Counted from the first letter of the stretch, positions 32,149 through 44,492 are shown. The stretch is DNA of 64,000 nt from Gamsiella multidivaricata (GCF_025024155.1 NW_026251712.1:548501-612500), one strand, 5' to 3'. Translations and numbers: made by a program. The notes: generated by a model not told the origin, from the sequence alone.

Positions 32149-35036
32149 TCACTTGTGCACTCTCCGCCCACCAATCTTCCCAACCCTTGCAGACGCCACC
32201 AGTGCCTCCTTGAGCCCTCCCAAAGCCTTTGTATACACGGGTATCAAGTCCTTCACCTCCCGCTCCTTGACCTTGATCCTTGAGATCTTCTCCCAATGGC
32301 CAGCCTTGGAAAGCATCTCTTTGAAGTGTCGTACCTCCTGCATCTCCACGAGCGAATAAGCCGTACCCGACTTGCCCGCACGAGCTGTACGACCGACACG
32401 ATGGATATACTTCTTCATGTACACTGGAGTATCATAATTGATCACCACTGAGACTGGAGCTAGATCCATACCGCGAGAGATGAGATCTGAGCAGATCAAA
32501 AGATGGATCTCGCCCTTATTGAAGGCCCGCAGGATCGCTTGGCGTTTAGATTTCGGCAGGTCGGAAGAGTATTCTGCAACGACGATGGTGCTTTCTGGGA
32601 CCGCAGATGAGGGCTCTGTGGATGCTGATGTTAGATCGTTGTCGACTTCCATGTCTGTGGGTGCTGAGCTCAACGCTGGTTTCGTGGACGTTTTGATATC
32701 TTCCATCTCTTCCTCGTCTTCGTCTTCATCTTCGGCTTCCGAGTCGTCACTGCTGGTATCGCTACTAGAGTCGCTCGAATCGTTGCTGTCACTACTTGAG
32801 CTGCTCTCGTCGTCCTCGTCGCCGTTTTCAGATTTCTTATCTTCCTGGATTTCTTTGATGTCATTCGTTTCTGATGCAGTGGTGGCGGTCGGAGCTGATG
32901 TCGTGGTCCTGATCTTTTCATAGAGCTGCACCAGTTTGTACAAGCGATGCGCAGATTCCACGGATTTTGTGAAACACAAGGCGGAACGAACGTTCAAATG
33001 GTGCAGCAAATGCAACACCATTAATGGCTTCTCGGATGTCTCGCACACAACCATGTTTTCCTATGGTGAATAAACATAAAACGCTCTGGATGAGAACTCT
33101 GATGCCTCAACATCAATCCCACGCCCTGCACTTGAGATAACAGAAAAAAGAAAAAGAAAAGGACTTACCGTAAGACCAGCAGGAGTAGTATACTTTTGCT
33201 TATCATCTCCGTCCTGTCCTCCCTCCTGAACCGCCACGTATTGAGGGTCTGAGAGCTGGAGACTTGCAATCTTGGCGGGATTCCTGGTCAGCGTTGCAGA
33301 GAAGAGCAGCTTTTGTACCGAGAGCGCCTTTGGATCCTCGACATCTGACTCAGGCAACTGGAAAAACGAAGACAAGAATCCTGGGGCAATGGCATCGTGG
33401 ATTGGGAACCTATATCGCAGAGCGACGTTGTATGTCAGCTACAGACCCCTTACTCAGCGTTCGTCCTCACAGTCACCAAAGCGACATTTGGTGTCCTTAC
33501 CCATATTGATCCTGTTTGACCTGGATCGTCTCCGATCCGTTTACTCCCAACAATCGTCTCTCCGGTGAAGGATGAATCGCCGTCAAGATATGGTACAGCC
33601 AGTCCTGGAAACTCTGGTTCAACAGCCGATCCGCCTCATCGATCACCAAGAACCTCAAGTGCTGCAATGTAAAGTTAGGCGTCGACTTGATATGATCGAT
33701 CAGTCGTCCAGGTGTTGTAATCAAGATATCGACTCGACTGTGGCCACCCAAGACCTGAGATCCTGTAGCATGTGCTTCGCCAACGAGAATGCTTTGCTCG
33801 TGTGCGAACGAATTTTGTCCGGTTGAGGTTGCGATTTTGAGATCTGTGCCCTTGACAAATGTCTCGAATGTCTCCTTGACCTGAATGCAAAGGTCGCGCG
33901 TTGGAAGGACCACAAGAGCACGGAGTCGCGTTACCACGCGCTGCGAGAGAATCTAGCACAAGAACAATAAACACCATACGCACATTTGAGTACATTTTCA
34001 TCCGCCTGTCTTATATTTGTCCACATGACGGAATGTCCCATGAGTTTCCATTTCTTACCTCGATGATAGGAAGAACATAGGCCAGCGTCTTTCCACTTCC
34101 AGTCGGCGCTGACACACAGAGATCGCCTGGCGCTTTGCGAACGTCTCCCAAATGCCTCGCCCTCATCAACACGGGAATCACAGCCGTCTGGACCGCAAAG
34201 CACTCTTCGATTCCAGCCTTCTTGCACTGCTTGATCAGCCTCTGTGAGAATCTGAACATAGGCGCCTCGATCGGTGTGTTTGTTTCTGGTTCAATCTTTG
34301 TCGGATGTGCCAGCCAGTCCGGAATACCCATGGATTTGGCGCGCTCTCGTTCTGTGGCAGAGATTTCTTTGGCCTCAAAGGTAGGAAGAGGTACGAGGGC
34401 GAGATCTGCGAGGGCGGCATCAGCGGCTGCATCGTCCACAAATTGTTTAACGCCGTCGATTTCTTGTTCTGCATGTTCAATTTCGTTTGATGGCCTGTCC
34501 TCCTTTTCTTGAATCTCGGCCTCCATATCCTCGTCCTGGTCCTGATCCTGATCTGCAGATGCCGGTGCTAGTGACGGTAATGGCGTGGTTGTGACAGGCC
34601 TGAGAATTCCTTTTGCTGCTGCTACAGCCGCCTCTGCCTCTGCCTTCATGACTAAGCGGACGTCGTTCGGAATCAGATCCCTATCGTTCAATTCTTTGGC
34701 TCTCTTCTCCCATTTCTTTCCATTCTTCCGCGGTTCCTCCTCCTGGTCCCTGCCGCGCTTATACGAAATCTCTATAACACTGGCGCCGGATTTCTTGGTA
34801 TCTGGTATTGACGGCTGCTTTGTGCCATCATATCGGACATGTTGGTTCTGTTTTTGTAAAGATTCGCCCTGCCGGTCTTGCGTAACAGTCGTATCCTGAC
34901 CTTTACTCTTGTTCTTGTTCAAACGGGCGTTGAGTTTTGCGAGCCGGTCCTGTGCAGACGCTGATGGAGTTGAATGCTGGGTATGGGCCCCCTTGGACGT
35001 CTCCTCCTCGGCGTCGTATCGCTTGATATTAAACAT
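32149..35036 (-). CDS. DBP6: DEAD-box RNA helicase, Dbp6/DDX51 type
   Basis: Exons on the minus strand: 35036-34059, 33952-33501, 33409-33169 and 33060-32149, giving 860 aa. A charged, disordered N-terminus of about 240 residues precedes the helicase core. Visible motifs: APTGSGKT (310-317), [17 protein letters not shown] (431-434), SAT (514-516), [13 protein letters not shown], and [10 protein letters not shown]. The spacing and the [17 protein letters not shown] segment match Dbp6/DDX51, a nucleolar ATPase needed for early 60S ribosomal subunit assembly. The second RecA-like domain is split by roughly 100 residues rich in Ser/Asp/Glu (about 612-715), likely a disordered loop. Two introns end in CTAG. 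The symbol follows the yeast orthologue and is assigned by motif resemblance. Confidence 0.88.
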
Positions 35037-35651
35037 GCTGATGCTCCTCTCTCGAATGAACAGGTTGGCGAATGACAGCAGAAGCGTTGACCCATGGCCC
35101 CACAGAAAAAAAAGAAAGCGTGTTTACCTCTGTGGCTTAAGAAGACCCCAGCAGTCCATATATCCCACCAAAACCATGAAATTGGTGGCAACCAATTAGG
35201 GGGGCTTCAAATGGAAAGCAAATCCGTCCCCAAAATGCGTAGCGTTCAGAGTTCAAATCCACTCCGCATTTGCGCTACGTATTTCACTTTTCTATGAAAA
35301 AAAGAAATAATTGCTCTTATTCATTCTCAGGACTTCCAGTGCCATCGCTTCAAATACGGTGAATATTAATCTACGAGTGCGAGACTGGAACGAGAGATGT
35401 TGGATTTCTCCCTTGTTTTGGACATTAAGTGCTGGCAGCACAAAGAGACGCCACGGGCACAGCTTGAAAATACACTTGTAAAGATGAAATGCATGATATA
35501 TCGTTTGTTTATTAGAATGAAGCGTGGGTAACGAGATAGTGAGCGAGTAAAGGAGTGAAGAGTAGTAGCTACTGAAGATGAGATTTGCATAAAAAAATAA
35601 CAAAAACCAAAAAGTACGACTCAAAGCTGCAGAGGAAATATCGGCAAGGGC
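35037..35651. other. DEAD-box promoter and GUT2 3' flank
   Basis: Contains the GUT2 poly(A) signal at 35508-35513 and a hairpin-forming repeat (CGTAGCG at about 35238 against CGCTACG at about 35272). No gene is supported. Confidence 0.5.
35508..35513 (-). terminator. Poly(A) signal, GUT2
   Basis: Minus-strand AATAAA about 140 nt past the stop. Confidence 0.5.
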
Positions 35652-38600
35652 TTAAGCACCGCCACCACTGCGGTCGATCTTCTTGGCCTGGATACCATAG
35701 TCGATATCCCTTTGGTTCTCGACTTGAACCACAATGTTGGAAAAGGCCGATCGGCTGGCATGCTCCTTCAATCCACCCATCACCTCCAAGAACTCATTGA
35801 ACTCGATTGTGCCCGAGTTGTCCAGATCAACCTACCATGACAAATCAGCATGAACGGAATATATCAATTACTGGTGACACGAAACCGCAAATACAAACGA
35901 GTTCAAAAAGGCGCCAACTTACCTCATCGATAATGTTCTTCAGGACTTGAGTGTCAACATCCATGTCGAGATTCTTCAAAACCTCGCCGAGATCTTGACC
36001 ATTAATATGACCATCGCCGTCGTGATCCAAAGCTCCAAAGACTTTGTGGAACTCTGCCAGCTCCTCAGGGTCGAACTGTGCTCTTGAGTAAAACGAATCA
36101 GGAACACTCGCTCCTGTTGAGGATTTGCCTCCCAAGCGGCCCCAGAAACTCTTCTGCTCATGCTTGTCGCCTTCAATGACGGGATGTCCAACAACAGCAT
36201 CGGGCGTGATGGTCGGGTATGCGATAGGGCTGACAGGTAACCCCATCGTCCTCAAGAACGCCTTTGCATCCTCAGTCTCCTTCAATTGACGCGCCTGATC
36301 CCAGTTTAGTTCCTCGGCCATGATCTCAACGACTCTTGGCAGGGCATCCAACGCTGCGTGGACGTTCAAGAATGCCAAGCGGAGACGACGGGCCAAAACA
36401 TCCACGGCTGTGCAGGCGTACTCGCGTCTCACGGCATAACGGACCTCCGCTTCGATGTAAGGGTAAAGAGGCGAAACCCTTCTTCCGAAGACAGGCCAGC
36501 GTCTGCCAGTTGTTTGTGCAAGTGAGGCAACAGCCCAAGCACGGTCGCCGTAGCTGTTGGCAAGGTGCTGGGCAATTTCGGTCTCTAGTCCAAACTGCTG
36601 AATGAGGCGAATGAACATCGTTTTGCTGTATCCATGTGATCCAATGAGCTTGACGCGGTCTGTCGAGCATCCGCGGGTAGGTTGCAGGTTGAACTCTTTG
36701 ATAGCCTTGTCGATAGTTTCAGCGGCCATTGCACGGTAGGTCGTCCACTTGCCTCCGGCAATCGTCAACAATCCGCTTGCACTGACATTGATCATATGGT
36801 TGCGAACCAGGCCCTCAGTGCTCTTGGCAGATGGATCACGGACCAAGGGACGGATTCCAGACCAGGCAGCTAAGACATCTCCACGGCGGACCTTGACATC
36901 TGGATTCAGATAGTTCTTGACTTCGCCCAAAATCCAGTTGATCTCATCCTCAGTCGCCATGGGATTCTGGGTGACCTGGGTCGCAGAATCGGTGGTTCCT
37001 GCGATGGTGTTTCCCTGCCATGGCAAGAAAAAGATGACTCTTCCGTCGCTGGTGGCGGGGTCCAAGAGACCCATGTTTCCAGGACTGTAGTAGTTTGGCA
37101 GAATGATGTGAACTCCTGCAGAGGGTGAGACAATTGTCTGGATCGAGGGATCATCCAGTTGACGAATACCATCAGTGAAGGGTCCCGTAGCGTTGATGAT
37201 ACCCTTAGCCTTGACGTTGAACTCCTTGCCCGTCATGTTGTCTCTGACGCGTGCTCCACACAGTCGCTTGTTGGCATCTTTGTGCAACTCGACGACCTCG
37301 ACGTGGTTTGCGATGACTGCACCATACTGAACTGCAGTCAATCCGAGAGCGACATTCATGCGCGAATCGTTGTGCTGACCATCGTAGTAGACCATGGCTC
37401 CGACCAGCATGTCGTTCTTGAGCATAGGGAACGCCTCCAAAGCCTTGCCCCTGCTCAAGAAGTAACTACTCTCCATGCCTTGATGACCCGCCAGCAGATC
37501 GTATGCCTTAGATCCAGCCCAGTAGTATGGAACTTGCCACCATCTAGTTGTCAAGGTACGCAATAAAATACACTATGAGTCCAGAGTTTGTTTCTTCCAA
37601 TGCGCCTTGACCTTTGTTCTTAGAAATCGAAAAAAGAAATAGAAAAGGCATATACTTGTAGATGGGCAGCATGATCGGCAACTGATAGCTGAGATAGGGG
37701 GCAATCTTTAAGAAGTTGGCGCGTTCGTTCAATGCCTCCTTGACAAGATTGTACTGCTCAATATCCAGCTCACGCACGGCCTTCTCCAGGTAACGGACAC
37801 CTCCATGAACAAGCTTCGTCGATCTTGAGGATGTTCCTATAGTATTCAAGAACGAGCAACAAATGCAAATATATGTGAGGACAGTGACTTTGATCTCGTT
37901 GTCTTTCTAGGGCCGCACTAGAAAAGGCACGTGCATCTCGGCTTTGCAGATGAGTGGGACGCAAGGAGCAGTAGAATTTTTTACATGCCCGCCCGCTAAC
38001 GATGACCCATGAATAAAGATGGTGACCCTTCTGTAGATGCGTCCTGTACTCCCTACTGCTCTGCTCACCATGCATCGCTCTCCCTAGCTATGACTCAAGG
38101 ATGGACTCTCGTAAACAGGGCTAATTAAATAGACCTGCAGAGCGAGCGAGCGAACGATACACATGTCCTGATACCAAAATAGCAGATGTGTGCTCTTTTT
38201 ATCTCCTCCTGGGTCCCTTCTCTATTTCCAAGATTCGCTCATTTAGATTCTGTAACTCCAGCATATCCAGCCCCAATTGGTCGAATGCCCTCATCCCGGC
38301 AGCCTTCTGTAGTCACCCTGGTGTTGCTTTGAGAGTATATTTGGCGGCTACGTTGGGTTGGACTAAAGATGTGTGTTTTCTCGCCGTTGATCGTTGTCGG
38401 TCCTTTTGGCGTATGGCATTCAGAAATGCCTCCTTGATCTTTAAGCAAACAGAGTAGTAGCTTACCAGCAGAAAAGTCATCGCGCTCGACCATGGCGACC
38501 TTCAGTCCACGAGTAGCAGCATCGACTGCACACCCAGCGCCTGTAGCACCACCTCCAATAATCAGCAGATCGAACACGTCCGATTCGTCGTCTGCTGATG

Positions 38601-38997
38601 ATTTCGTGTCAGAGGCAGCTGCTGTCGTCGCTGGTGCCGATCCTGAGCCTGACCCTCCTGGAACACTTGCTAGCAAAGAGAGCCTTTCCTTGGCGCTGAC
38701 GATGTTCTTGATCGCACCAGGACCCTCCTGCAGCATGCGGATCATCTCTTCGCGCGAGGGTGGTGCCCAAAATGCGTGAGGACGAGTGGGGTCCCTGGGT
38801 GCCTGCTGAGGCTCCAGGTAGATCATTGAAGAATGAGGAGGATACTCGAAATGATCGTCATCGAAAGATCGGCGCTGTTGAAGATTGTAGTAGTATCCTG
38901 TAAGGGCCAGGGTGGTTGCACCCGCGGTGGCATAGGCGGCTCTCCTGCCAAACGAGCTTGTGTGTCGGGCACCGGTTGCGGGGATTCGGCGCCACAT
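35652..38997 (-). CDS. GUT2: Mitochondrial FAD glycerol-3-phosphate dehydrogenase with EF-hands
   Basis: Exons: 38997-38466, 37836-37656, 37543-35923 and 35831-35652, giving 837 aa. It oxidises glycerol-3-phosphate to dihydroxyacetone phosphate at the outer face of the inner mitochondrial membrane and passes electrons to ubiquinone. An Arg-rich start (MWRRIPATGARHTSSFGRR) with one hydrophobic segment fits import and anchoring. The FAD motif IIGGGATGAGCA is near residue 146. GTSSRSTKLVHGGVRYLEKA spans the exon 1/2 junction, and LPIYKWWQVPYYWAGSK spans the next. Two EF-hand loops lie at the C-terminus: DHDGDGHINGQD (744-755) and DLDNSGTIEFNE (780-791). They resemble the Ca2+-sensing tail of animal GPD2, whereas yeast Gut2 (about 650 aa) lacks it. 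Intron 1 is unusually long at 629 nt. Confidence 0.92.
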
Positions 38998-39021
38998 AGT
39001 GAATAGGTCAGATCAGTTGTC

Positions 39022-39045
39022 GGGGGGGGGGGGGGGGGGGGGGGG
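39022..39045. repeat. Homopolymer G24/C24
   Basis: Twenty-four consecutive G on the plus strand, just upstream of the GUT2 start codon. Length is likely variable and sensitive to sequencing error. Confidence 0.85.
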
Positions 39046-39640
39046 TGAGTGAGGGGAAGAGGAATGAGGAAGGACTGGAAGGAGAGGAGAGAGAAAAAGG
39101 AAATGAGGAATGAGAGGTGAGCTAAGAGATCAGAATTCAGAAACGAGGAGTGGTAGTTTTTAATGCAATACTGTTCATGCATATGTGCACGTATAGTCCA
39201 TGCGCTTTGTTATGAAACCTGCGTTTCCCACTGTGTTGTCTCCTTCGATCCACGTTTTGCGGGAGAGGGGAGAGGTTACAACACACCGGCGCGCATCCCA
39301 TCGCATCCCATCGAGAAGTACCCCGTCAGCCTTGACAATGCAATGCTGTCATGGATAAGTCCACTTTCTCCTACTGGCGCGTGTCAGATGCTAAGAGATG
39401 ACGTTCCATCTCTGCCGCATTGTTGTTCTTTTCTGTGCCTGAGATAAGGAGCATTGTATTGCCGAAAGTGCATTTCTGTCGTCTCGGCTAGAGTGGCCAA
39501 TTCGAGGAGATTACGGACTATGTCTTTCAAGGGCTGATCCATTAAACGCTGGGGAGGTTACTGCACCGTTATGCTCCATCGCCGTCAAGAGAACAACGCA
39601 CCTAAATCCCATCAGGGCATTAGCTATAGCCAAGGGCATC

Positions 39641-39670
39641 TTTTCTTTTCTTTTCTTTTCTTTTCTTTTC
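39641..39670. repeat. TTTTC microsatellite
   Basis: Six TTTTC units followed by a T-run. Confidence 0.8.
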
Positions 39671-40084
39671 TTTTTTTTCTTCCCCCCGGTCTCTTTGAAT
39701 GCGGTAGCGTCGACCCCTTGTGTTCCCATATCCTCCCATGTGAAATCCAAGTCGAATCATCGTCGACTCCGCCCAAACTCTTTTTTTGTTTTTGTTTTTT
39801 GGAGCGATCTTCCCGCTCGCCAGTACCCGTCCATGTACTGTACAACAACCGAATCGTCTCACGGACACAAACGACTGGGTACAAACACGGCTTTCATATT
39901 CCATCTCCAATCCATTGCGAAGAGACATCCATCGTTAGGCGTGTATAGATCAACGGAGCGTTTCAGATGGCAGAATGGACGTTAATGAGACGCAGTGGCA
40001 GATCCAACTGAAGGATCAGAAAATGTGCGCGCCCGACATGAAATTTAGTGGCAAAACGCCTTCATTTCTTGATTTATGTAAACG

Positions 40085-40090
40085 TTTATT
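40085..40090 (-). terminator. Poly(A) signal, ERG1
   Basis: Minus-strand AATAAA about 100 nt past the stop. Confidence 0.5.
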
Positions 40091-40187
40091 ATTTGGGGAT
40101 ATTTGGGGATATTTGGGATATAAGTACATGATGCAAAAGCGTCCTCTTCTCTGTCGAACTTCTAATAAATATATGTCCGGTGCCTCG

Positions 40188-42199
40188 TTAAGCCTTGCAC
40201 TCGCTCCACATCACCGGCAGCAGAACCACGCACGCTGTCCACATGACGCTGAAGGCCCTGAAGAACGTGGCCGGGACCTCTGCCCACGTTACCTTGTGGA
40301 ACATCAACCAGATCGAGTGCAGCGCAACCGCATAAAAGTGGTATACGAGTACCATCCGGCGACGTGTAATTCCTGACAAAAGTCCCACGGGCCCTGCAAC
40401 ACATTCACCACCCATTTTAAAGTAGCTGAAGCAGCCGTCTCGAAGCACAATCAGGTTTTCGTCTATTGTCAAGTCAGACATTATCATTAAATAGAACACA
40501 ATATTGTTAGATTTGACTCATTGAGTATACATGTACAGAGCTGATCCTAAGGTAGCATGTTTCTGGTCCTTTACCTGCGCCCGAGAAAAGGGCATACAGA
40601 GCCTGAGCAAGTACATTGATTACGCCGCTCAGCTCCTTTCTCTTCCAGAAGAACAGCTCCATTTGCACCATGGTCTCCTCCTGATCCTTGGTCACATCGC
40701 CCTTCAGCATATCCCTCAGGTATACCACGTCGTTCAGCGCCACCGTCATGCCGCCTCCTGTGAGTGGGTGTCGCATATTCATGGCATCTCCTAAAAGAAT
40801 TACTCCGAGTTCTGAGCTGGTTGAGGGCGGCAAGAAGCTGTTGGGCATCGATCGCAAACGCTCTGTCTCAAGTGCAACCATAAACTGCTTCTGAACCGTC
40901 GCTGGTAGTTGTGGATGAACCGTGGTTTCCAAATAAGACCGTAATGCGCCCGAACTGGCCGAGGGCAGCTTGCCAGGAACATCGACTAAAATGCGAGTGT
41001 CCCTGCTCGAGATCTGATACATAAGAATGGGTGAGGGTGTGGCGAGGATAACGTGACCGTGGTTAGGGAAAGGAAGTTGAACATCCTTCATGACGAATCT
41101 AAAACATATGTATTCATAGTCGGTTAGAATGGACTTGAAAAGGTAGAAAGACAATGTGCGATAGGCATTCGTTCCTCTATCCATCCTGTGAGCATATGCT
41201 TACCCTACGAAGTGCGATGTGGTCTCGACGGGCTTCTGGATGAACTGCTTGCGGAACTTTGAGAAGCATCCATCGGCAACAACGGTCAGTGGTGCAAAGT
41301 ATTGTGCGGTGACTGAGGCGGCTGTCGATTCTGTGTCCTTCTTTTGCGTACATGTAATACCAATCACACGGACACCATCATCGTCGTGCACCATCTCGTT
41401 AACGGTAGCCTCCACAGTTGTGACACTAAATGTAAGTAGATGGGTCAGACGCTGTTTTTGAACCTCTCCCATACTACGAAGGTGAGTAGTTATATAATCT
41501 GTTTTCTTACTTTGGTGTTTGCGAGGCAGCAGCTCGAAGTTTCTGAATAAAGCGACCATGGTGGAAAGACCGTCCCTGGTCCTGTTTACCGGTCTCGGCG
41601 TCCGTCAGGTACGGGATGTGCACATGTTCCGATCCACGAATGACACCATATCCATATGTGGGGACCGCATCAATTCCCTCCAGACAGTCCGCTAATCCCA
41701 ACTCTTTCAATGCCCTGTATCCTCCTGGCTGTAGCAATTCTCCAACGATGCGGTCGGGTTCGCTCAAGTCTCTCTCTACAGTGATAGGCCACGAATCAGA
41801 ATGTTAGCGTTTCAGGGGATACCACGAAAAAATAATTCAGGATGGGCGAAGGCAGATCAGGCCACTTTTTTTTTGTAGTCCACAAACGTAGATCGGAATG
41901 TGATGCCAAGGCAATTGAAAGCGTACCGAGCAACAAGATCCGCTTGTTTTGCTTTGCAAATGCCGTAGCAAAAGCAGATCCAAGGACACCAGCACCAACG
42001 ACAATGATGTCGAATGTGGATCCGTTTTTAGGAATAGGCACAGTCGCCAAGGATGGAACGAGGGCCTAGTGGTCGGATCAGTTGAGGGGAGAATTAGCGG
42101 GAAAGCACTGAAAAGGGGGCCATGCGATTACAGCGAAGACTGCGAGACCGTGGTGCTCATAAAAGGTGGCAGCGGTGGCTCACTTACGTTTCCGGGCAT
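40188..42199 (-). CDS. ERG1: Squalene epoxidase (monooxygenase)
   Basis: Six exons: 42199-42188, 42065-41927, 41775-41511, 41425-41204, 41098-40575 and 40462-40188, giving 478 aa. It converts squalene to 2,3-oxidosqualene with FAD, O2 and NADPH, an early step of ergosterol synthesis at the ER membrane. Landmarks: the FAD Rossmann motif DIIVVGAGVLGSAF (from residue 23), ERDLSEPDRIVGELLQPGGY across the exon 2/3 junction, the second FAD motif VILLGDAMNMRHPLTGGGMT, and two hydrophobic C-terminal segments. The first coding exon has only 12 nt (Met-Pro-Gly-Asn). It is supported by a GTAAGT donor, a CTAG acceptor and the lack of an in-frame ATG just upstream in exon 2. Length is close to yeast Erg1 (496 aa). 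Confidence 0.93.
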
Positions 42200-42936
42200 G
42201 TGTAATAATGTATGTCGGATATGATGCGAGGGTGCTTGAGGAGAAGAAAGATGAAAGAGTGAAGGAAGGGAGGGAAGGCAAGACGAGGAGATGAGGAGGA
42301 AAGAGATGAGAGATGCAAGTGATGAGAGAATCTTCGGACTGGACCTTCGAAGATTCAGTAAGAGGCGGTTTTAATCCTTATCTTAGTCTGGCTGCTGCCC
42401 GAACCGGTTGACCTGACCTCGTAGCTATTGACTTTTCATTGCTGCAAACAGCTGTAGTTGAATCTGCCCAAGTTTCGCCAAACTCTAACGCACAGTCACT
42501 GCAGAAAAAAAAATCAGGCCACCTTCACCGACAGACCTCAGCCGTTCCTTCCCCACGGGGTGGACGTCGAAGGAGAAACCAATAGACACAGGAAGAAAAG
42601 AAAAAAATAGCACCATCAGAAAGCAGCATGCATGTGTAGGCGGCACTTTCTTGTTGTGCCATATGGCATCGGAATAAAATGAAACTATGCATTCAGTGGT
42701 GTGAGTTCGGGGAGCAGTGTCCTTTCGCGGCCTTGTATGGATCCCATTGGAAAGCGATGCAAGGATCCGTTCAACTATCCGATTATCATATGTCAACAAG
42801 GCGGACAATCGATTCGAGTTGACCTCCTCTTCATACTCTTCATGGTAACCGCGCTCACTTCGTCTCTCGTACTCGCGCACCATCGCTGCAGTTTTGTCAT
42901 ACCACACCACCGTAATAGGGCGAATATCTTATTAAT
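42200..42936. other. ERG1 promoter region
   Basis: No gene is supported. The first 150 nt upstream of ERG1 are CT-rich in the sense direction. I saw no unambiguous sterol-response element. Confidence 0.5.
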
Positions 42937-42942
42937 TTTATT
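42937..42942 (-). terminator. Poly(A) signal almost abutting the stop codon
   Basis: Minus-strand AATAAA begins 2 nt after the TAG of the CCNDBP1-like gene. It may not be the one used. Confidence 0.35.
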
Positions 42943-42943
42943 T

Positions 42944-44339
42944 CTAATGAAGAGTGTCCAGGATTTTCTTTGCTTGAGCCTCGCACATATCCAGCCATTT
43001 CTCATGCTCCGCCTGACCACGAACAAACAATCGTCCAACAAGGATGCAATCGTGATTCTTGCGGTTCAGCTCCTGCAACAGCGCAGTGATAGCAGACTGG
43101 TCCTGTGGACTGTAAAGCGAGGTCGCAATCTCATCTGCCAGGGCCACAATCCCTCCAGTGCGGTCATACAGCTGGTCCCACATCCTAGCAAGATCTGATG
43201 GCTTGAGCGCATTTGTTGAGGGTGTTGCGACAGATGCTGTTGCTATTGTAGAATCTGACGATGACGAAGAGGTGGCAACAGTGAAGGATGGCTGTGTGTC
43301 GAGGCACCGCTGCTGCAGTTTCTTGAACAACAGCCTTGTCAACTTCAACAAGGTGTTTGCGCGAATGCTCAATTGCTTCTCCTCTTCCGTCATCTTTTCG
43401 TCGCCATTCCAACTATCGTCGCTCTCGTTCCCACTATCATCCTCGTCCTCATCGTTCTCAATATTCCGATCCTTCCTGTCGTCGTTGGATTCGATCATCT
43501 CCTTGACCTCTGCGATCGCATCCTCCATTGTCAACATCATATCGCCCCACTTCTTAGCCACTGCTTGTCTATTCGATCGGCTTGCCTGCTCAAAGATTTC
43601 ACATGCCTCCCACACAATTCCTGTTTTGACCAAGTATCCGTCATTCTTTGACGATCCGCTTTCTGAAGATGATACCTCATCTTTGGTGCCTTTACTCAAG
43701 CCATGAACTGCGCCCTGAGTGCTCAGTTTTCGTTGCTGGATCTGAGCCACCCTCTCGATCTTGTTGTCCAAAAATTCGTTCATGAGTCCTGCAGTCGCTA
43801 GGAAGATGTCGTTCGCCAATGTTTGGATCTCACGCTTATATGTCTGTCCTGCGATCTTTACAGGGATCGAATCCACGAATCCCGCAAGACGGAAGCATGT
43901 CTCTCCAAGGGCATCCACCATGCCAATGACAGTCTTTGTCTCTGCTGGAGGTTTACATGCTAGTGTTGCCTTGGTCACATCGTTCGAGAGGAGCTTTCCG
44001 AGGCCGGCTTTGAGTACGATAGAAGATAAGAGAGTCGAGGTTAGCTGATTGTACCTTTGATGATCGATCCGATGAATAAAGACCAAGCAGACCCAGTTAC
44101 AACTTACCAAGACGAACGCCAAATGCTTCCCCATCCCAGTTTTCTTCGTCATGCTGTTCCTGCTGCTCTTGTGAAGGTACATTATCGGTACCATTCAGGG
44201 TCAAGCTCGAGTTCAACTGTTCGACCAAGGCGTCCAACGTCTCTGGGACAGCGGGGACCGAAAGCGGCTGCGGTTCGACCACATACCCCATGACCATCTC
44301 AATCAAATTGCGAATCTTTTGCTGTGCTTCCTCTGTCAT
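42944..44339 (-). CDS. Cyclin-D1-binding protein 1-like (GCIP family) protein
   Basis: Two exons, 44339-44108 and 44007-42944, giving 431 aa. The intron was placed so that FGVRL reads on into AGLGKLLSNDV. The helical core contains the motif KTGIVWEACEIFE and the segment LARMWDQLYDRTGGIVALADEIA, typical of the GCIP/CCNDBP1 family. In animals this is a helix-loop-helix-related binder of cyclin D and Grap2. In fungi the role is not defined. Two low-complexity stretches are seen: an acidic one (NIENDEDEDDSGNESDDS) and a Ser/Thr-rich one (TVATSSSSSDSTIATASVAT). No signal peptide or membrane segment, so cytosolic or nuclear. The family call rests on motif resemblance. Confidence 0.75.
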
Positions 44340-44492
44340 TGCTATAATGTCGTCCCTCCTTCACTGAATGAGCTGATCGTCCTGAGGTGCAAGTTTTCTG
44401 TTTTTGCTTCCTCCACCAAAAAAAAAAAAAAAATAGTGGCAACAGTATCACGTGGAGAACGTGCGTAGCATTCAAACATGGAACATTTGATA

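Larger units (their letters stand above)
38998..40084. other. GUT2 promoter and ERG1 3' flank
   Basis: Holds a run of 24 G on the plus strand at 39022-39045 (24 C in the GUT2 leader direction, 25 nt before the ATG) and a TTTTC repeat at 39641-39670. No gene is supported; open frames here come from low-complexity sequence. Confidence 0.6.

Noticed and set aside
35230..35280. GTTCAAATCC inside a hairpin near the helicase promoter
   Set aside because: The 7-bp stem does not enclose a tRNA fold; kept only as a small inverted repeat.
38188..38457. Open frame inside GUT2 intron 1
   Set aside because: On the opposite strand, non-ATG start, no homology. The flanking exons splice cleanly without it.
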